Part shown: positions 43,914 through 56,503 of the stretch, one piece after another
Layout: each line of letters starts with the position of its first letter
How positions within the stretch are numbered: position 1 is the stretch's first letter
Origin: Mesotaenium endlicherianum
Taxonomy: Eukaryota; Streptophyta; Zygnematophyceae; Zygnematales; Mesotaeniaceae
DNA: 64,000 nucleotides
Reading direction: 5' to 3'
Assembly: GCA_009602735.1 (NCBI GenBank)
Contig: WELA01006964.1
Location: forward strand, 43,557-107,556
Position numbers and translations under genes: made by a program
Notes under the pieces: generated by a model
Databases searched by the model: none
What the model was told of the DNA's origin: nothing
What the model saw: only the letters and a program-made list of their open reading frames with translations

Positions 43914-46549
43914 CTGGATGCGTGTGTTGGGGAAAAGCAGCTGGAAACTGAGGTTTTCACCATTGGAAAAATGGTCTCAACCCAACAGAGAGCACAAGTA
44001 GAAAGGCTGCTAAAAAAGCACCGCAAGGCGTTTGCTTTTACCAAGGAGGAGATTGGTGGAACCACTGCCAGCGTGTGTGAGATTACACTAACTACTAATA
44101 ACCCAGTCAGACTTGGGCCGCATAAGCTCAGTCAGACCGAATGGGAGTGTGTGGAGAAAACTTGCCAGGAGCTGCACAAGCTCGGCATGATTGAGAAATC
44201 AACCTCAGTACACGGAGCTCCCACAGTAGTAGTTGCCAAGAAGGACGAGGCTGGCAATTATACAGCCACTCGTATGTGTGGAGATTACAGACGACTGAAT
44301 CTTCACACGAAGCCAGACAGCTATGTGATGCCTATACCAGAGCGGATCTTTGCGATTGCTACCACCGGGAAGGTGTTCAGCATCATCAATCTACGCAAAG
44401 GCTTCAACCAGATTCTTGTAAAAACAGAAGATCGAGGTAAGACCGCATTCTGGACTCAAAGGGAACTTTGGCAATGGACGGTTATGCCGTTTGGGCTGAA
44501 AAATGCCCCAGCCATCTTTCAGAGGACTATGGACAAAGTGCTGGAGGGGCTGGATTTTGCAAAACCATATATTGATGACGTGGTGGTGTTCACCAAGTCC
44601 ATAGAGGAGCACCTCGAGCACTTGGAACAAGTGTTCCAGCACCTAGAGAAATTCCAGAAGACGCTGCACCCTGGAAAGTGCAGATTCTTTGAGGCACATG
44701 TGCCGTATTAAGAACATGAGATTGGGAACAATGCTATGTCCCCTCAGGCTGTAAAGACTAAAGCCATTTATAAGATACCTGCACCAGTGAATGTGTCTAA
44801 GCTGAAAGCCCTGTCAGGACTAAGCGGATACTATCGTAAATTTGTGAAGGATTATAGCAAAATTGCTAAATCCTTGACAGAACTCTTGAAAAGGACGAAC
44901 CTTTTGTGTGGACGGAAGCCCAGGAGAAGGCCATGAACAAGCTCAAGGAGCGGCTGGTAACAGCCCGAGTTTTGCAAACACCCGACTACTCCAAGTCGTT
45001 TAGTCTACACACTAATTGGAGTTGTGTGGGAATCGGCGCAGTAGTCACTCAGGCCGCAAGTCCTAGAGAGGAGTACGTCATTGCCTATGCCTCGCGCTCT
45101 AACAACCAAGCGGAGAGCAACTACTTGTTTTACGAAGGAGAGCTACTGGCAGTGGTTTGGGCTGTCGCACATTTCAGAGAGTATCTATGGGGAAGCCCCT
45201 TCACGTTGATCACAGATCACTCGCCGTTACTCTGGCTGATGAAGAATGGAGACTTCATTGGTAAATTGGCTCGCTGGGCTCTTAAGCTCCAGGAATACCA
45301 GATGACAGTGATACATCGGGCAAGTATACTCAACAACGACGCCGATGGACTCAGCAGGAACCTAGACCAATCTGCAGACGACAGAATAGGAGTTCGAGAA
45401 GACGAAGATCCGAGCAGCCCAGCAGAATTGGCAGCCTGCCTGGTCGAAATGGCTAGAATGGTAGCGTCACGAGAAGCTGAGCCTCTATCCCTGTTCAGTC
45501 CAGAGATCTGGAAAGATTAAGCCACTATGCGTTGGCTGAAAACGGGAGTCCACGTGGAAGGATTATCGGTGAAAGAAAAGGACCAGGTGTGCCAACGAGC
45601 TAAAAGATTCTGTTGGAAACGCAATAACCTCTTCAAGATTGAAGAAACTGGTCAAGAGAAGTTGGTGCCAGAACCCACCAAAAGGCGAGCTCTGGTGCAG
45701 GAAATGCACAAGAATATTGGACACTATGGTGTCAAGAAGACATATAGTCTTCTGGAGCTGTCTTACTGGTGGAGGGGCATGAAGCAGCAGTGTGAGGATA
45801 TGATCAAGGCCTGCAAAAGTTGCGATCGCGTTAAGGCTGGTTTCACGCAGCAACACCCACACCTGCAACCTCTGCCAATCATGGGCCTAGGCTACCGCTG
45901 GAGCTGCGATCTCGCAGGAGAGCTACCGCTGTCCAAGCGAGGTAACAAGTACATTATGGTCATGATTGGGCATTTTTCTAAGTGGATAGAGGTTGTATCT
46001 CTAACTGGTAAGGAAAGCTTGGGGACCGCGGAAGTGCTTCTTAACGGTGTGATTGTACGTCATGGAGCTCCAGCAGAAGTGCTGATAGACCAGGGGTCTG
46101 AGTTCCAAGGATCTTTTCAGAAACTCTTGGACAGATGCTTCATTGACCATCGCACTACGTCAAGAGATCACCCACAGGCGGATGGTCTAGCAAAACGGAT
46201 GGTGCAAACCATAAAGTCTTCTTTGCGCAAATTTTACCTTGAGCACGACAAGCGAGATTGGGATCTGGCCCTGCCATGGCTGGTTATGGGTTACAGATTT
46301 AGCAAGCAAGCTGCTTTGGCGAATTACTCGCCTTACCAAATTCTGTTTGGCAGAATTCCACTTGTGCCCAGCAGCATCAAGCAGGAGATTGAGCAGGTGA
46401 AAGACATGGACAACCCTAATGAATTGCTAAAGGTCATGATACGCCGCAAGACGTTATTTGAGCATATGATACCTGCTGTTCTGGACAATCTGAAAATCGC
46501 ACAGAAAAGAGACACACAGCGTTACGCCAGGACGCGAGACGGGAGCTAG
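43914..46549 (+). pseudogene. RT, RNase H and integrase of M2
   Basis: RT retains the intact active-site box PYIDDVVVF. There is a private TAA at 44709-44711 (TTA in M1), a 1-nt deletion near 44893, a TAA at 45518-45520 (CAA in M1) and a TAG at 46547-46549. RNase H (TDHSPLLWL) and the integrase HHCC are clear. The core first Asp is Gly (VMIGHFSKW), the second is intact (VLIDQGSEF) and the third reads ADGLAKRM, with Lys for Glu. Confidence 0.85.
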
Positions 46550-46552
46550 CGC

Positions 46553-46966
46553 TTGCAAATGACGCAGATCCAGGAAGGAGACTTCGCCTACCGCAAGCGC
46601 CAGACCAAGACCACCATTGACACCAGTTCAGGTGCAGTAATCTTACGCGTAAAACATGCGTTCGACAATGGTGTGTTGGAACTGGAAGGTTCTGATGGTA
46701 AGACCATAAGAGATCACGTGCAGAACTGCTCGCTGTGCCACTTGCCTAATATCGATCCTATGGTTAAGACTGTGCCCGAGGAATTGGTGCCAGCCACACC
46801 TTGCGCCAACTGCAAAGTGCGGGATGATCAAGAAGCAATGGTAGCTTGTGATAAGTGTAGTGCCCGTTGGCATACCTTCTGCATTGGTGAAGAGGAGATT
46901 ATGGCAAGACAATGGGAATGTCCTGACTGCTTTCCTAAAAAACCCAGCCACAAGGCCAAGCGATAG
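46553..46966 (+). pseudogene. Integrase tail with complete PHD finger (M2)
   Basis: The best preserved PHD of the family: CANC, CDKC, WHTFC and CPDC at 46802-46930, giving Cys4-His-Cys3 with normal spacing and the conserved Trp before the last Cys pair (QWECPDC). A short Lys-rich tail and TAG end the protein. It directly follows the integrase C-terminal domain. Confidence 0.8.
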
Positions 46967-47001
46967 AGGCTTTCAGCGGAAAGGCAGGGACGCCTAAACT
47001 G

Positions 47002-47619
47002 AAAGGGAGGGGAGTAAGGGAAGCTGAGGATGAGATAAGTTTTTGAAAATTTCCCACTAAGTGTTGGTAAGGTGGAGTGAGGAACTGGTTGCCGCCACCA
47101 ACACACGTGCAGGGGACCATCAACTCGGTCAATTTTCCCACGTGCAGCAACGCACCGACACGTTGACCAGGTTGAAGGCACACGTGCTGAGAAGCTAGGC
47201 ACGTGCCAGGGGTCCGACGCTGTTAGGCACGACAGCTGTCGCGACTGCTATCCACTTGACGATGCCGCACGCGCAGCGCAAGCCACGGCCGCCAAGGTAC
47301 GGGAAGTCAATGTTGACCCACCCAAACGACCAAGTTACCTCAGTCAGCGGTCATTTCAAAGTCGTTATCACTGTCAAAGTGGTCACGACACGTCGAACCC
47401 ACACCCAGGGATGGATGGGGATTTGAACGGAGTAGTCAGCCAAAAGGCTAAGGGTATGGAACCAGAAGTGCTCGGAAAGGTGCTGATCAATTGGCTATCT
47501 AAGCCAAGTACAGCACGGATGTTGCAGAGAAACCTCATCCAAGATCCTCAGGTGACAAGTCACGGCTTGAGCGTGCGTCCTAAACGCTGCCAGCCAGCCA
47601 CATAGGTATGATTGTCAAG
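47002..47619 (+). repeat. Purine tract and truncated 3' LTR of M2
   Basis: AAAGGGAGGGG at 47002-47012 is followed by the LTR (first base mutated, AGTAAGG). The first ~300 bp align with M1 8988-9291, then the CGACAGCTGTCG palindrome (47230-47241) and the next ~130 bp align with M1. Later sequence diverges and is cut at 47619. Confidence 0.7.
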
Positions 47620-49090
47620 AAATCCAAAGAATGACTGGAGTTCTTTCTTGGTCGAGGGGGTTGGCCATTCCTCCACCACCGTGGTCTTCTTGGGGTCCAT
47701 CTTGATGCCATCAGCAGTCACGTGGAGACCTAGGAACTCCACTTCTTGTTTGGCAAACTCACACTTTGACTCCTTCGCAAATAGCTTGTTTTGCTTCAAT
47801 ACTTCAAGGACCTCTTTCAAGTGTCTCGCATGCTCTTCAAGGGTCTTGCTGTAGATAAGGATGTCATCGATGAATACCACCACAAATCTGTCCAACATGG
47901 GCTGAAATATGGTGTTCATCATAGTCATGAAAGTTGCTGGCGCGTTGGTGAGTCCAAATGGCAGGACCATGAACTCAAAATGTCCATATCTTGTCCTGAA
48001 TGCCGTCTTCTCTATGTCCGGTTCTGCGATGCGAATCTGGTGGTAGCCGCTCCGTAAGTCAATCTTCGTGAAGTACTTGGCTCCAACCAGCCGGTCCATG
48101 AGCTCATCCATGCGCGGCAGCGGGTATCGATTCTTGATGGTGATCTTGTTGAGGGCGCGATAGTCCACACACATCCTCAAGGTACCATCTTTCTTCTTGA
48201 CAAATAGCACCGGGGCTCCAAATGGCGACTTGCTAGGTCGAATGAAGCCATGCTCCAGTAGCTCCTTGATTTGCTTCTTGACTTCGTCTAGCTCCGTGTA
48301 TGACATTTTGAACGTAGGCCGAGAGATGGGCTTGCTTCCGGGCTCCAACTCTATCTTGTGGTCTACGAATCTTTTGGGGGGTAGGCCCTTGGGCAATTCC
48401 GGGGAGAACACTTCTTTGTAGTCCTCTAAGACTTCTTGTATCTCCTTGGGAACGGGGCTGCCTTCTTGACTCTCGATGTCTTTCTTGATGTCTTTTGGCG
48501 TGATCAAGGCCAAAAGAAGCTCGTGTCCCTTCCTCACAAGTCTCTTGAGTTGGAGGGCGGACAATAGTATCTCGTGTGCCGGCTTCTGGATGTCTTGGGT
48601 CTGGATATTCTGGATTGCGCGCAAAATACAGATTCTTGAAGTGATGTCATTCTTGATCTTGATAGTACCGGTCCTCCAATCAACTTGGGGGTTGTGCTTG
48701 GTCAACCAAGGCGTCCCTAGGATGACGTCGTACTTGCCCAATTGCATGGGGGAGAACACTACTCTATCCTTGAAGGACTTGATAGAGAGTGCCAAGGGGT
48801 ACGTCTTCTTGGAAGGGGTAGTATAGGAGAATCCATCGGGCATCATAATCTCCTCGTCGTGGTCAAGAGTTCGCATAGTAATACCGTGCTTGGTGGCAAA
48901 ATCTGCAGCAATGAAGTTGCCTTGAGCTCCGCTATCCACCAAGATGTGGACCTTCTCTCCTCCAAGGTAACCTCTCAAACTCATTGGGGCTGGAACGTCG
49001 TCTTCAACGGGGGTCTCCACCTCACTTGGCGTGTTGCCTTCTCGTGAAGTGGGTCTTGGGGTGGTAGGCTCCTGGCCTACCGGCGCTGTC
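47620..49090 (-). pseudogene. pol: Pol of element B, protease and RT only
   Basis: Entered by the same -1 frameshift. Retropepsin ([10 protein letters not shown]) and a complete RT palm (FIDDIL) are intact and uninterrupted. At several sites where A differs, B and F share another residue (for example [15 protein letters not shown] and EVKKQIK), so those are probably A-specific changes. The frame leaves the A family at 47620 and runs into LTR sequence of M2. Confidence 0.85.
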
Positions 49091-49098
49091 CGTTTTTT
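49063..49098 (-). promoter_or_regulatory. -1 frameshift signal of element B
   Basis: Same A AAA AAC heptamer (49098-49092), 10-nt spacer and 7-bp hairpin as in element A. Confidence 0.8.
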
Positions 49099-50357
49099 GA
49101 CAACTTTTTGGGGCATGAAAGTGCACGATGGCCCTTTTCCTTGCAATAAAAGCATAGTCCAGCCGTCATGAGAGCTTCTTTTTCAGCCGGGGAGAGTCTT
49201 GCTTTCACTCCTTGCTGGTTTCTTGCATCATAAGTGTCATTGGAGGGTCTTCCACTCTTCCGGGCAGCCGCGGGGTCCCTTTTAATAACTCCGATTTCCA
49301 TGGGTGTGGGTCCAGATTCGGATGTGGAAGGGGCTGCGTACACCCGCGTCGTCGGTACCCGTGAAGATGAAGGCACGGAGTGCTTGAAATCCAAGGTATC
49401 CACCTTTTGGGCCACTTCAATGATCTTTGAGAAGTCCGTCAAGTCGCGTAACTCCACTTCCTTTGCCACCTTGGGTTTGAGGCCAAAGATGTAGCGGTCA
49501 ATCTTCTCCTCGAGAGACATGTTGGGGATCTCAAGAGTGAGGGCGTGAAATCTGGATGTATACTCTTGAACGGACGTCGTTTGCTTGAGATGGTGGAGCT
49601 TTCCTCGGGCAATCTTCTCCGCATTGATGGGCATGAATTGCTTCTTGAGGGCCTCACGAAAATCTGCCCATCTTGCATATGATGGTGGGGGCTCTTGGCC
49701 GAGCATGGGGTGCGCCATAGCTTGATATATAGCCGCTTGATAGTTACGCCACCATGATGTTGCTGCTCCTCTAAGTAAGGTAACGGCAAAGGGAACGTAG
49801 TCCTCCTCGGGTACTTCAAGGAATGCGAGGTACGTCTCCACTTGGTAGAGCCATAAATTCAGGTTGGCACCTTTCCCGGGGTTGAAAGTGTCGGGTTTGC
49901 CGGGCTTGATGAGTTTCCTTGCTCTCGTTGGCTCTTGTGGAGGCGCTTGAGCCGGGGCTGGATTTTGAGCATTGCTCGCAATAGGGGCAACCATGGCAGC
50001 CATAGCTTCTCTTGACGCTTGCACGGTTGCTTCATAGGTGGCCAAGCCCACTTGGTTGTGGACGGTCATTAGGAAGGCTGCCCACTCATTTGCGGGAACT
50101 CCTTGTGGTGGGGTCAACTTTGCTATAGCGGCTGCCACGGGATTTGACGGTGCTCCTCCTTGTGGTGCTTCTTGTTGTTGGAGATTTCCTTGAGTAGGCT
50201 CTCCCATCGACGCTGGAGGAGGGTGTGCTCCTCCTTGTGGTGCTTCTTGTTGTTGCAGATTTTCTTGAGTGGGCTCTCCCATCGGCGCTGGAGGAGGGTG
50301 TCTTGGAGAGGAAGGGCTTCCTTCGAAAGCTTGCTGTTGGTCTTGAGGATCGGCCAT
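49077..50357 (-). CDS. gag: Gag polyprotein of element B
   Basis: 426 intact codons, with the same two 25-residue N-terminal repeats, capsid signatures and single zinc knuckle as element A; I see no residue difference. Since pol is truncated, this copy could at most supply Gag. Confidence 0.9.
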   Translation of the reverse strand: MADPQDQQQAFEGSPSSPRHPPPAPMGEPTQENLQQQEAPQGGAHPPPASMGEPTQGNLQQQEAPQGGAPSNPVAAAIAKLTPPQGVPANEWAAFLMTVHNQVGLATYEATVQASREAMAAMVAPIASNAQNPAPAQAPPQEPTRARKLIKPGKPDTFNPGKGANLNLWLYQVETYLAFLEVPEEDYVPFAVTLLRGAATSWWRNYQAAIYQAMAHPMLGQEPPPSYARWADFREALKKQFMPINAEKIARGKLHHLKQTTSVQEYTSRFHALTLEIPNMSLEEKIDRYIFGLKPKVAKEVELRDLTDFSKIIEVAQKVDTLDFKHSVPSSSRVPTTRVYAAPSTSESGPTPMEIGVIKRDPAAARKSGRPSNDTYDARNQQGVKARLSPAEKEALMTAGLCFYCKEKGHRALSCPKKLSKNGQRR

Positions 50358-50394
50358 CTTCTTGTGCTACCAAAGTGCCTAGCTCCGATACCAC

Positions 50395-50897
50395 TGTAGT
50401 GAAACAGATAGATAAAGTACTTAGTAAAACAGAATACTTTATCTATTCAAGACAAGGATCTTTGAACACAAGTGGTAGCTTCTTGAAAGAGAGATGGCTT
50501 CTTGAAAGTTAATATATTTCTGGATTTTGGCAAGTACAAGAGTGATTCTGGAATGTCTTTCTATGTTCTAGCTCTTGTTTATATACTTGCTACATAAGTA
50601 ATTTCTAGGAAGGTGTATGTTGATGTGTTGGCACCCAACACATCCCAAAACTTGCCACCTCTTTCTAGAATAATGTACACATGTCCTTTTGACCTAAAAA
50701 TGGCACATCTTACTTTTGCCACATGGAGTTCTTCTAGGTCTTTCCTCTAACTTCGAAAATGCCTTGGAAGGTTCAAAGGACATGAACCAAGTTACTAGAG
50801 TACCTATTCACACTTGACTCCACACAATACCACTCCAAATATATTTGAAAACAATAAAATATATGCATACTAATATATAATAACTCAAATCACTACA
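50395..50897 (-). repeat. LTR of element B (503 bp)
   Basis: TGTAGTG start at 50897 and ACTACA end at 50395. The same length as the A 5' LTR with few differences. Its start abuts the truncated LTR of element C with no spacer. Confidence 0.9.
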
Positions 50898-51212
50898 CTC
50901 ACTTGTGTAAATTTCTGCAGGTTTGTAAGGACAAGATCTTTCATCCTACATCATTTGTGAGCAATTTCTTGCTACTCAAAATGTTGAGTAATTTTCCTAA
51001 GCTTTTTTAGTGATATGCCGCTGCACTCTTTAGTATGATTGCAACTAGTTCCTTTCCTCGTGAGTTACTATGCTTCCACTAGGGCACTCTGCCCCTTTCA
51101 TCTGGTATCGGAGCTGGGCTAGTTTGTATATTATATTACGGAGTCGCAGTCGGCAACTGGAGGAGGCAAACATGTCGAGCATGTTGAGCGCGCGGGGCAG
51201 CAGGCAGCACCA

Positions 51213-52169
51213 ATGATGACTAGAGAGCAACAAGAGATGCAGGCGATGTTCAAGAAAATGGCAAATGCAATTGGAGGAGAAGTCTACGCCCAATTTCAAC
51301 AAAATATGCGCGCGGAGGTGGAGAGAATGGTGCGAGTTGTTGTTGGGAATGCCGCTTCGACAAGTTCGGCACCTGCACCTGTTGTACCACCAATCCATGT
51401 TAACCCAGTGGTGCAACCAGTTATTCCACCCGCATCGGGAGTGCGTGCGCCTAAGCCGGAAGTTTATATTGGAGAGCATGGATCGCCGCCTGTTTATCAA
51501 TGGATTTTTGGAGTGAAGAAGTTTATGGAGTATTCTGCGCTCACGCCCGACAGGCAAGTCGCCTTTGTCATAACTTTGCTGCAGAAGAGTGCTGGAGCTT
51601 GGTATGAACGAGAAGAGCAGCAGTCTGGAGTTCTTGCTACTGTTGATCAGCTATTTGAAGGCTTGAAGAGGCAAGTTCAACCTATTGCACCCAAGGCTAC
51701 TGCTCGAGATCTATTAGTGCGCCTTCGTCAACGAGGAAGCGTTTAGGAGTATGTATCGCGCTTCAACGAGGTGGTGCTTCAATGTCCATCCATGCACGAG
51801 TCGGAGATGATGGACAAGTTCAAGAGGGGACTCAAGCCAACTGTGGCCAAGGAAGTGGCACTCAAGGACCCTACCAGTCTTGGAGAAATGATAGCATTGG
51901 CAACAAGGGTCGACACTGTGGAGTATAGTCAGAGGCAGTGGGGCAGCCACAACTTTGGAGGATATCGACACTTTGGATCTCAAGCGCCAAGCACGAGTGG
52001 ACAAGGACCAGTACCTATGAAGTTGGGACTTGTCCAAAACCAGCGCAGGCAGCAAAATTTCAAGCCGAGAGGACCCTGCTATAATTGTGGCAAGCTTGGG
52101 CATCTGGCTCGAGACTGCCATGTGAAGGCGAAGCAACCTCAACAACAAGAAAAAGGAGGACGCCAGTAA
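51213..52169 (+). pseudogene. gag: Gag of element C
   Basis: One frame with a single TAG at 51744-51746 in the context VRLRQRGSV*EYVSRF, where a Gln is expected. Capsid signatures are present (VYQWIFGVKKFMEYSA, GAWYEREEQQ) and a zinc knuckle CYNCGKLGHLARDC ends the domain. The frame is open upstream of the ATG at 51213 without an obvious earlier ATG, so the start may have been lost. Confidence 0.85.
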
Positions 52170-52272
52170 GTCATTTTGGGGTGTCTACTGGCGTGAAGAC
52201 GAGAACTCACAAGAAGGTTATCCCAGGAGCCTGCCGAGAAGCGAAAGGCAAGACGCTGACAAGCCTATCATC

Positions 52273-55200
52273 GTGGAAGGAGTAGTCGACGGCAATAAGG
52301 CGAAGTGTATGGTCGACAATGGCGCAAGTGCAAACTTTGTGCACAAGAAGCTGGTGAAAGAGTGGCAAATTGCTGTGCAGAAGCATTATGAGCCTAAGGA
52401 GGCAATTTCGGCAAAAGGGCAGAAACTCAAGGGTGGTGCACCTACGGAAGCTATTCACGTGGAAGTAGCGGGGCACCAGAGTAAGGAAGTTATGGAGCAG
52501 GCAGAGCTAGGTCACCATGAGGTGATATTGGGCCGACCATGGCTGAGAAAAGCCAACCCTCAAGTGCACTGGAGCACGGGACAAGTGAAAGTCCAAGGGC
52601 GTGATGGTCGAATGGAGACAGCAAAACAGGTGGAGGTAGATACGACCACAAGTAACTGTCTTCTGTCGAGCCTGCAAGTTAAGAAGCTATGCAGGGCGAA
52701 TCAGGTAAAGGAGATGTACCTTGTTTTGGTGGCCCTGGCCAGGTCATCAGATGGAGCAAGCGTGAATCCTAACAGCCTGGGCGAATGTACATCGCCGAAG
52801 GAGCAAGTAGTGGTGTCTGATCCCCTTGCTCAGAAGGAGCAAAGCCCAACTGCTCAAGAGAAGAAGCCTGCTGAGATGCCTGCCCAAATTAAGGCGCTGT
52901 TGAAGGAGTTCAAGTGCGTGTTTCCTGAGGAGCTACTTGCAAGATTACCTCCACAGAGAGCTATGGAGCACAAGATTGAGTTGGAACCAGGGAGCAAGCC
53001 ACCAGTGAGACACGCCTATTGTCAATCGTTTGCGGAGTTGGACGAGTTGAAGAAGCAGCTGACGGAGTTATTAGAGAAGGAATTTATCCGACCCAGCGAG
53101 TCTCCATTTGCAGCGCTAGTCTTATTTGTGAAGAAGAAGGATGGGACTATGAGGATGTGTGTCGACTACCGGGCACTCAACAAGGTTACCATCAAGAACA
53201 AATACCCACTTCCACAAGTGGATGAATTGATTGACAGGCTTGTTGGAGCGAAGTATTTCTGGAAGATTGATTTGAGGAGTGGCTACCACCAGGTACAGAT
53301 TGCGGAAGGAGACGTTCAGAAGACTGCTTTTAGGACTCGCTATGGTTTATTTGAGTTTACAGTCATGCTTTTTGGGTTGACTAATGCACCTACTACATTC
53401 ATGGGACTCATGAATAGTATCTTCAGACCCTATTTAGACCAGTTTGTGGTGGTATTTTTAGACGACATCTTGATCTATTCGAAGACCCTGGAAGAGCATG
53501 TGGAGCATCTGAGGAAGGTGTTGGAGGTCTTGAGAGATCAGAAGCTGTATGGAAAGATGAGCAAGTGCGAATTCTGTCTCAATGAAGTCGAGTTTCTTGG
53601 ACATATAGTAGGAGCTGAAGGAGTCAAGGTGGAGCAAAAGAAGGTGCAAGCAGTCAGAGATTGGCCGGTACCTGCTGATATTCATTAACTTGGGAGCTTC
53701 CTCGGCATGGCAAATTATTATTGACGTTTCATTGGAGGATTTGCCAAGGTGTGTGCACCGCTCACGGACATGTTGAAGAAGCAGGAGAAGTGGCTATGGG
53801 GTGACAAGGAGCAGCAAGCCTTCGAGAAGTTTAAGGAGCTGTTGACACAAGCACTTGTGTTGGCAATTGCAAGTCTAGAGCTTCCTTTCACCATCATCAC
53901 GGACGCATCAAACTTTGCAGTGGGAATCATTCTTCTCCAGGACCAAGGCAAGGGATTACAACCTGTGGCATATGAGAGCAGGAAGTTGAGTCCTGCTGAG
54001 CAGAATTATGCAGCACACCAGCGGGAGATATTGGCTATTATCCAGGCTTTGAGGATTTGGCGATGTTATGTGGACGGCCGGAAGGTGTTCATCAAGACCG
54101 ACCACAGGAGCTTGGAGAAGTTCATGACGCAGCCAACGTTGACACCAAGACAAGCAAGGTGGATGGAGTTTCTGCAACAGTTTGACCACAAGATTGAGTA
54201 CTTACCTAGGAAGATCAACCCTGCAGACGCTTTATCCAGGAGGTGTGACCTTGCAGCTGTCTCTGTCATCAAGGAGAGTATGGACTTCAAGGAGAAGCTT
54301 CAGAGAGGTTATGAGGAGGACCCAGAGTTTGTTGATGATGGAGCAGCTGAGTCAAACTCGAGTATGCACAAGGACGGCACATGGTACTATGGTGATACCA
54401 AGAGAGTGGTGGTACCTGACGACAAGGAGCTACGAGACTTACTACTTGCGGAGGATCATGAATGCTTATATGCTGGACACTTTGGAAGCGAGAAGACGGC
54501 AAGCGTGCTGAAGCGGGAGTACTATTGGCGAAATATGGACAAGGACATCGAGGAGTGGATCAGGATTTGCGATGCGTGCCAGCGTAACAAGACACCAAAT
54601 CAACAGAAGGGAGGTACCTTGCGATCCCTACCTATTCCAGAGTATCCATGGGAGCAGATTGCTATGGACTTCATCACTTCGTTACCAGTGAGTGGTCAAG
54701 GGCACGATGCAGTTTGGGTTGTGTCTGATCAGCTGAGCAAAATGGCTCACTCAATTCCCATGAAGGAGACTTGTACGGCAGCAGATGTGGCACGACTATT
54801 CTTTGATCATATTTTCAGGCTACATGGGTTGCCGAAGGTGATTGTTTCAGACCGAGATCCAAGGTTTACAAGCAACTTTCGGCGGTCATTATTTGCTTTG
54901 ATGGGGACCAAGCTGAGTATGAGCACTGCCTATCATCCTCAGACAGACGGGCAGAGTGAGAGGCTCAACAAAACTTTGCAAGAGGTGCTCAGGAGTTTCA
55001 CTATGGAAGACCCTTTAGAGTGGGACGAGAAGCTGCCAGAATTAGAGTTTGCCTACAACAACAGCATGCAGGGATTCACCAAGCAGTCACCATTCGCTAT
55101 GGTTTATAGGAGAGAAGTATATCATCCAGGAAACATCTTATTGGAAATGGCCAAGGAGACCCAGGAACCTGCTACACAAGCGTTTATGGAGCAGATGGCC

Positions 55201-55764
55201 AAGACTTGGGATATGGCGAAGACGTGTATTCGGAAGGCACAGGAGGAACAGGTCAAGTATGCCAACAAGCACAGAAGAGAAGTGACATTCCATGTGGGTG
55301 ACAAAGTACTCTTGTCAACAGAGAATCTACCTTTCACAGGCAAGAAGAAACTGCGGGCACGGTTTACAAGTCCCTTTATGGTGCTCAAGCAAATTAATCC
55401 AGTGACCTACAAATTGGAACTTCCTTCAAGCTGGCGTATCCATGATGTGTTCCATGTTAGTTGTTTGCTGCCATACGTTGACCCAAATGAAGGACATCCA
55501 GGACGACTACCTACACCGCCACCATCGGTCGAGATCGATGATGTATTGGAGTATGAAGTGGAGGCGATTGTCGACGATTGACGAGTCAAGCGAGGTCAAC
55601 GATTTGTCCAAGAGTATCTGGTCAAGTGGAAAGGCTACCATGCGGACGATAACACTTGGGAGATGGAGGCCAACTTGACTCAATGTAAGAGTAAGTTGAG
55701 ACGTTATCTGCAGAATGCGTCGAGGACGTTGCATCTTCAGGAGGGGGACGATGTAAGGTCATAG
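52273..55764 (+). pseudogene. pol: Pol of element C with chromodomain
   Basis: One frame from protease ([11 protein letters not shown]) through RT ([24 protein letters not shown]), RNase H (ITDASNFAVGIIL, TDHRSLEKF), integrase (HHCC with CDACQRNK, core Asp in [17 protein letters not shown], and the third acidic residue in GQSERLNKTL) and chromodomain (YEVEAIVDD ... EYLVKWKGYHADDNTWE). The stops are TAA at 53686-53688, TGA at about 53722 and TGA at 55579-55581, the last inside the chromodomain where Arg fits. The final stop at 55762-55764 lies 11 bases inside the 3' LTR. The integrase triad is complete, unlike in A, M1 and M2. Gag is in a different frame. Confidence 0.9.
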
Positions 55765-56503
55765 CTTTATAAAGTGCATTTTTAAGTGTCATGAAAGTAT
55801 GTTTTGACTGTATAGAAGTCTAGAGTGCATTTTTGTGATCATTTTGATATAAAGTTCATCGAATTTGGTCAAGTATTGAGAGAGTTATGGATTTTCAAAA
55901 TTTAATTAGTTTTAAGGTCGATTGACGACTGTCCTGAATTCGCGGTGAGCGCGACCGGCGAATTGACCGACAGCGTCAAACGATCTGGGCCGTTAGAGTG
56001 AATTCGAACCTTCACGTAAGTTTGGCTGACGCGGAGTGCCGACTAGGTCGATTTACCTAGAAGTTTCGGATTAGCCTAGCGCGTCTAAGTTAGTATATTC
56101 TAGATAATTCGATGCATGCATGTGGACGTCAAATCGGCCCGACACGTCAGATGAGATTGATCCGGCTTTCTCACAATTATTCCGGAAGGGACAATTTGAC
56201 AAACACTTAGGAAAATCCGTTGCTAAGCGGTCCTCCCGCGAAGGGGCGAGCGGCCGTCGTAGAAAACTATAAGTAGACATAACTTCATTTCTTATCAATT
56301 TTCACTTCTGTAAATTTCTACGGGTTTGTAATGACAAGATCTTTCATCCTACATCATTTGTGAGCATTTTCTTGCTAATCAAAATGTTGAGTAATTTTCC
56401 TAAGCTTTCTTAGTGATATGCCACCGCACTCTTTAGTATGATTGCAACTAGTTCCTTTCCTCGTGAGTTACTACGCTTCCACTAGCGCACTCTGCCCCTT
56501 TCA
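55752..56503 (+). repeat. 3' LTR of element C (752 bp)
   Basis: Follows the purine tract. Its last 200 bp match 50898-51100. A TATA-like ACTATAAGTAG lies near 56266. Confidence 0.85.

Larger units (their letters stand above)
38676..47619 (+). mobile_element. Ty3/gypsy methyltransferase element M2, damaged copy
   Basis: Second member of the M family, on the plus strand and truncated in both LTRs. Order: LTR remnant, primer site, Gag, zinc knuckle, deletion junction, C-terminal methyltransferase remnant, spacer, UAG-CAACTA, RT, RNase H, integrase, PHD finger, purine tract and 3' LTR remnant. It carries several private stops and frameshifts. Its 3' LTR is cut at 47619 by element B. Confidence 0.85.
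47620..50897 (-). mobile_element. Element B: truncated A-family gypsy copy
   Basis: A 5'-complete, 3'-truncated member of the A family on the minus strand: LTR (50897-50395), primer site, gag, frameshift signal, and pol through RT, ending at 47620 shortly after the FGF segment that follows the RT thumb. RNase H, integrase, chromodomain and 3' LTR are absent. Differences from A are few, so it is recent. Confidence 0.9.
50898..56503 (+). mobile_element. Chromodomain Ty3/gypsy element C
   Basis: A third gypsy family. Only the last ~203 bp of the 5' LTR remain (50898-51100), followed by the primer site TGGTATCGGAGCTGGGC (51103), gag, pol with chromodomain, a GAGGGGGAC purine tract and a complete 3' LTR (55752-56503, TGTAAGG...TTTCA). 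Both coding regions carry a few in-frame stops. Confidence 0.9.

Noticed and set aside
49439-49819. 126-codon frame opposite or overlapping gag of B (also in A at 21776)
   Set aside because: Shadow of the gag frame; its presence in both copies only reflects copy identity.
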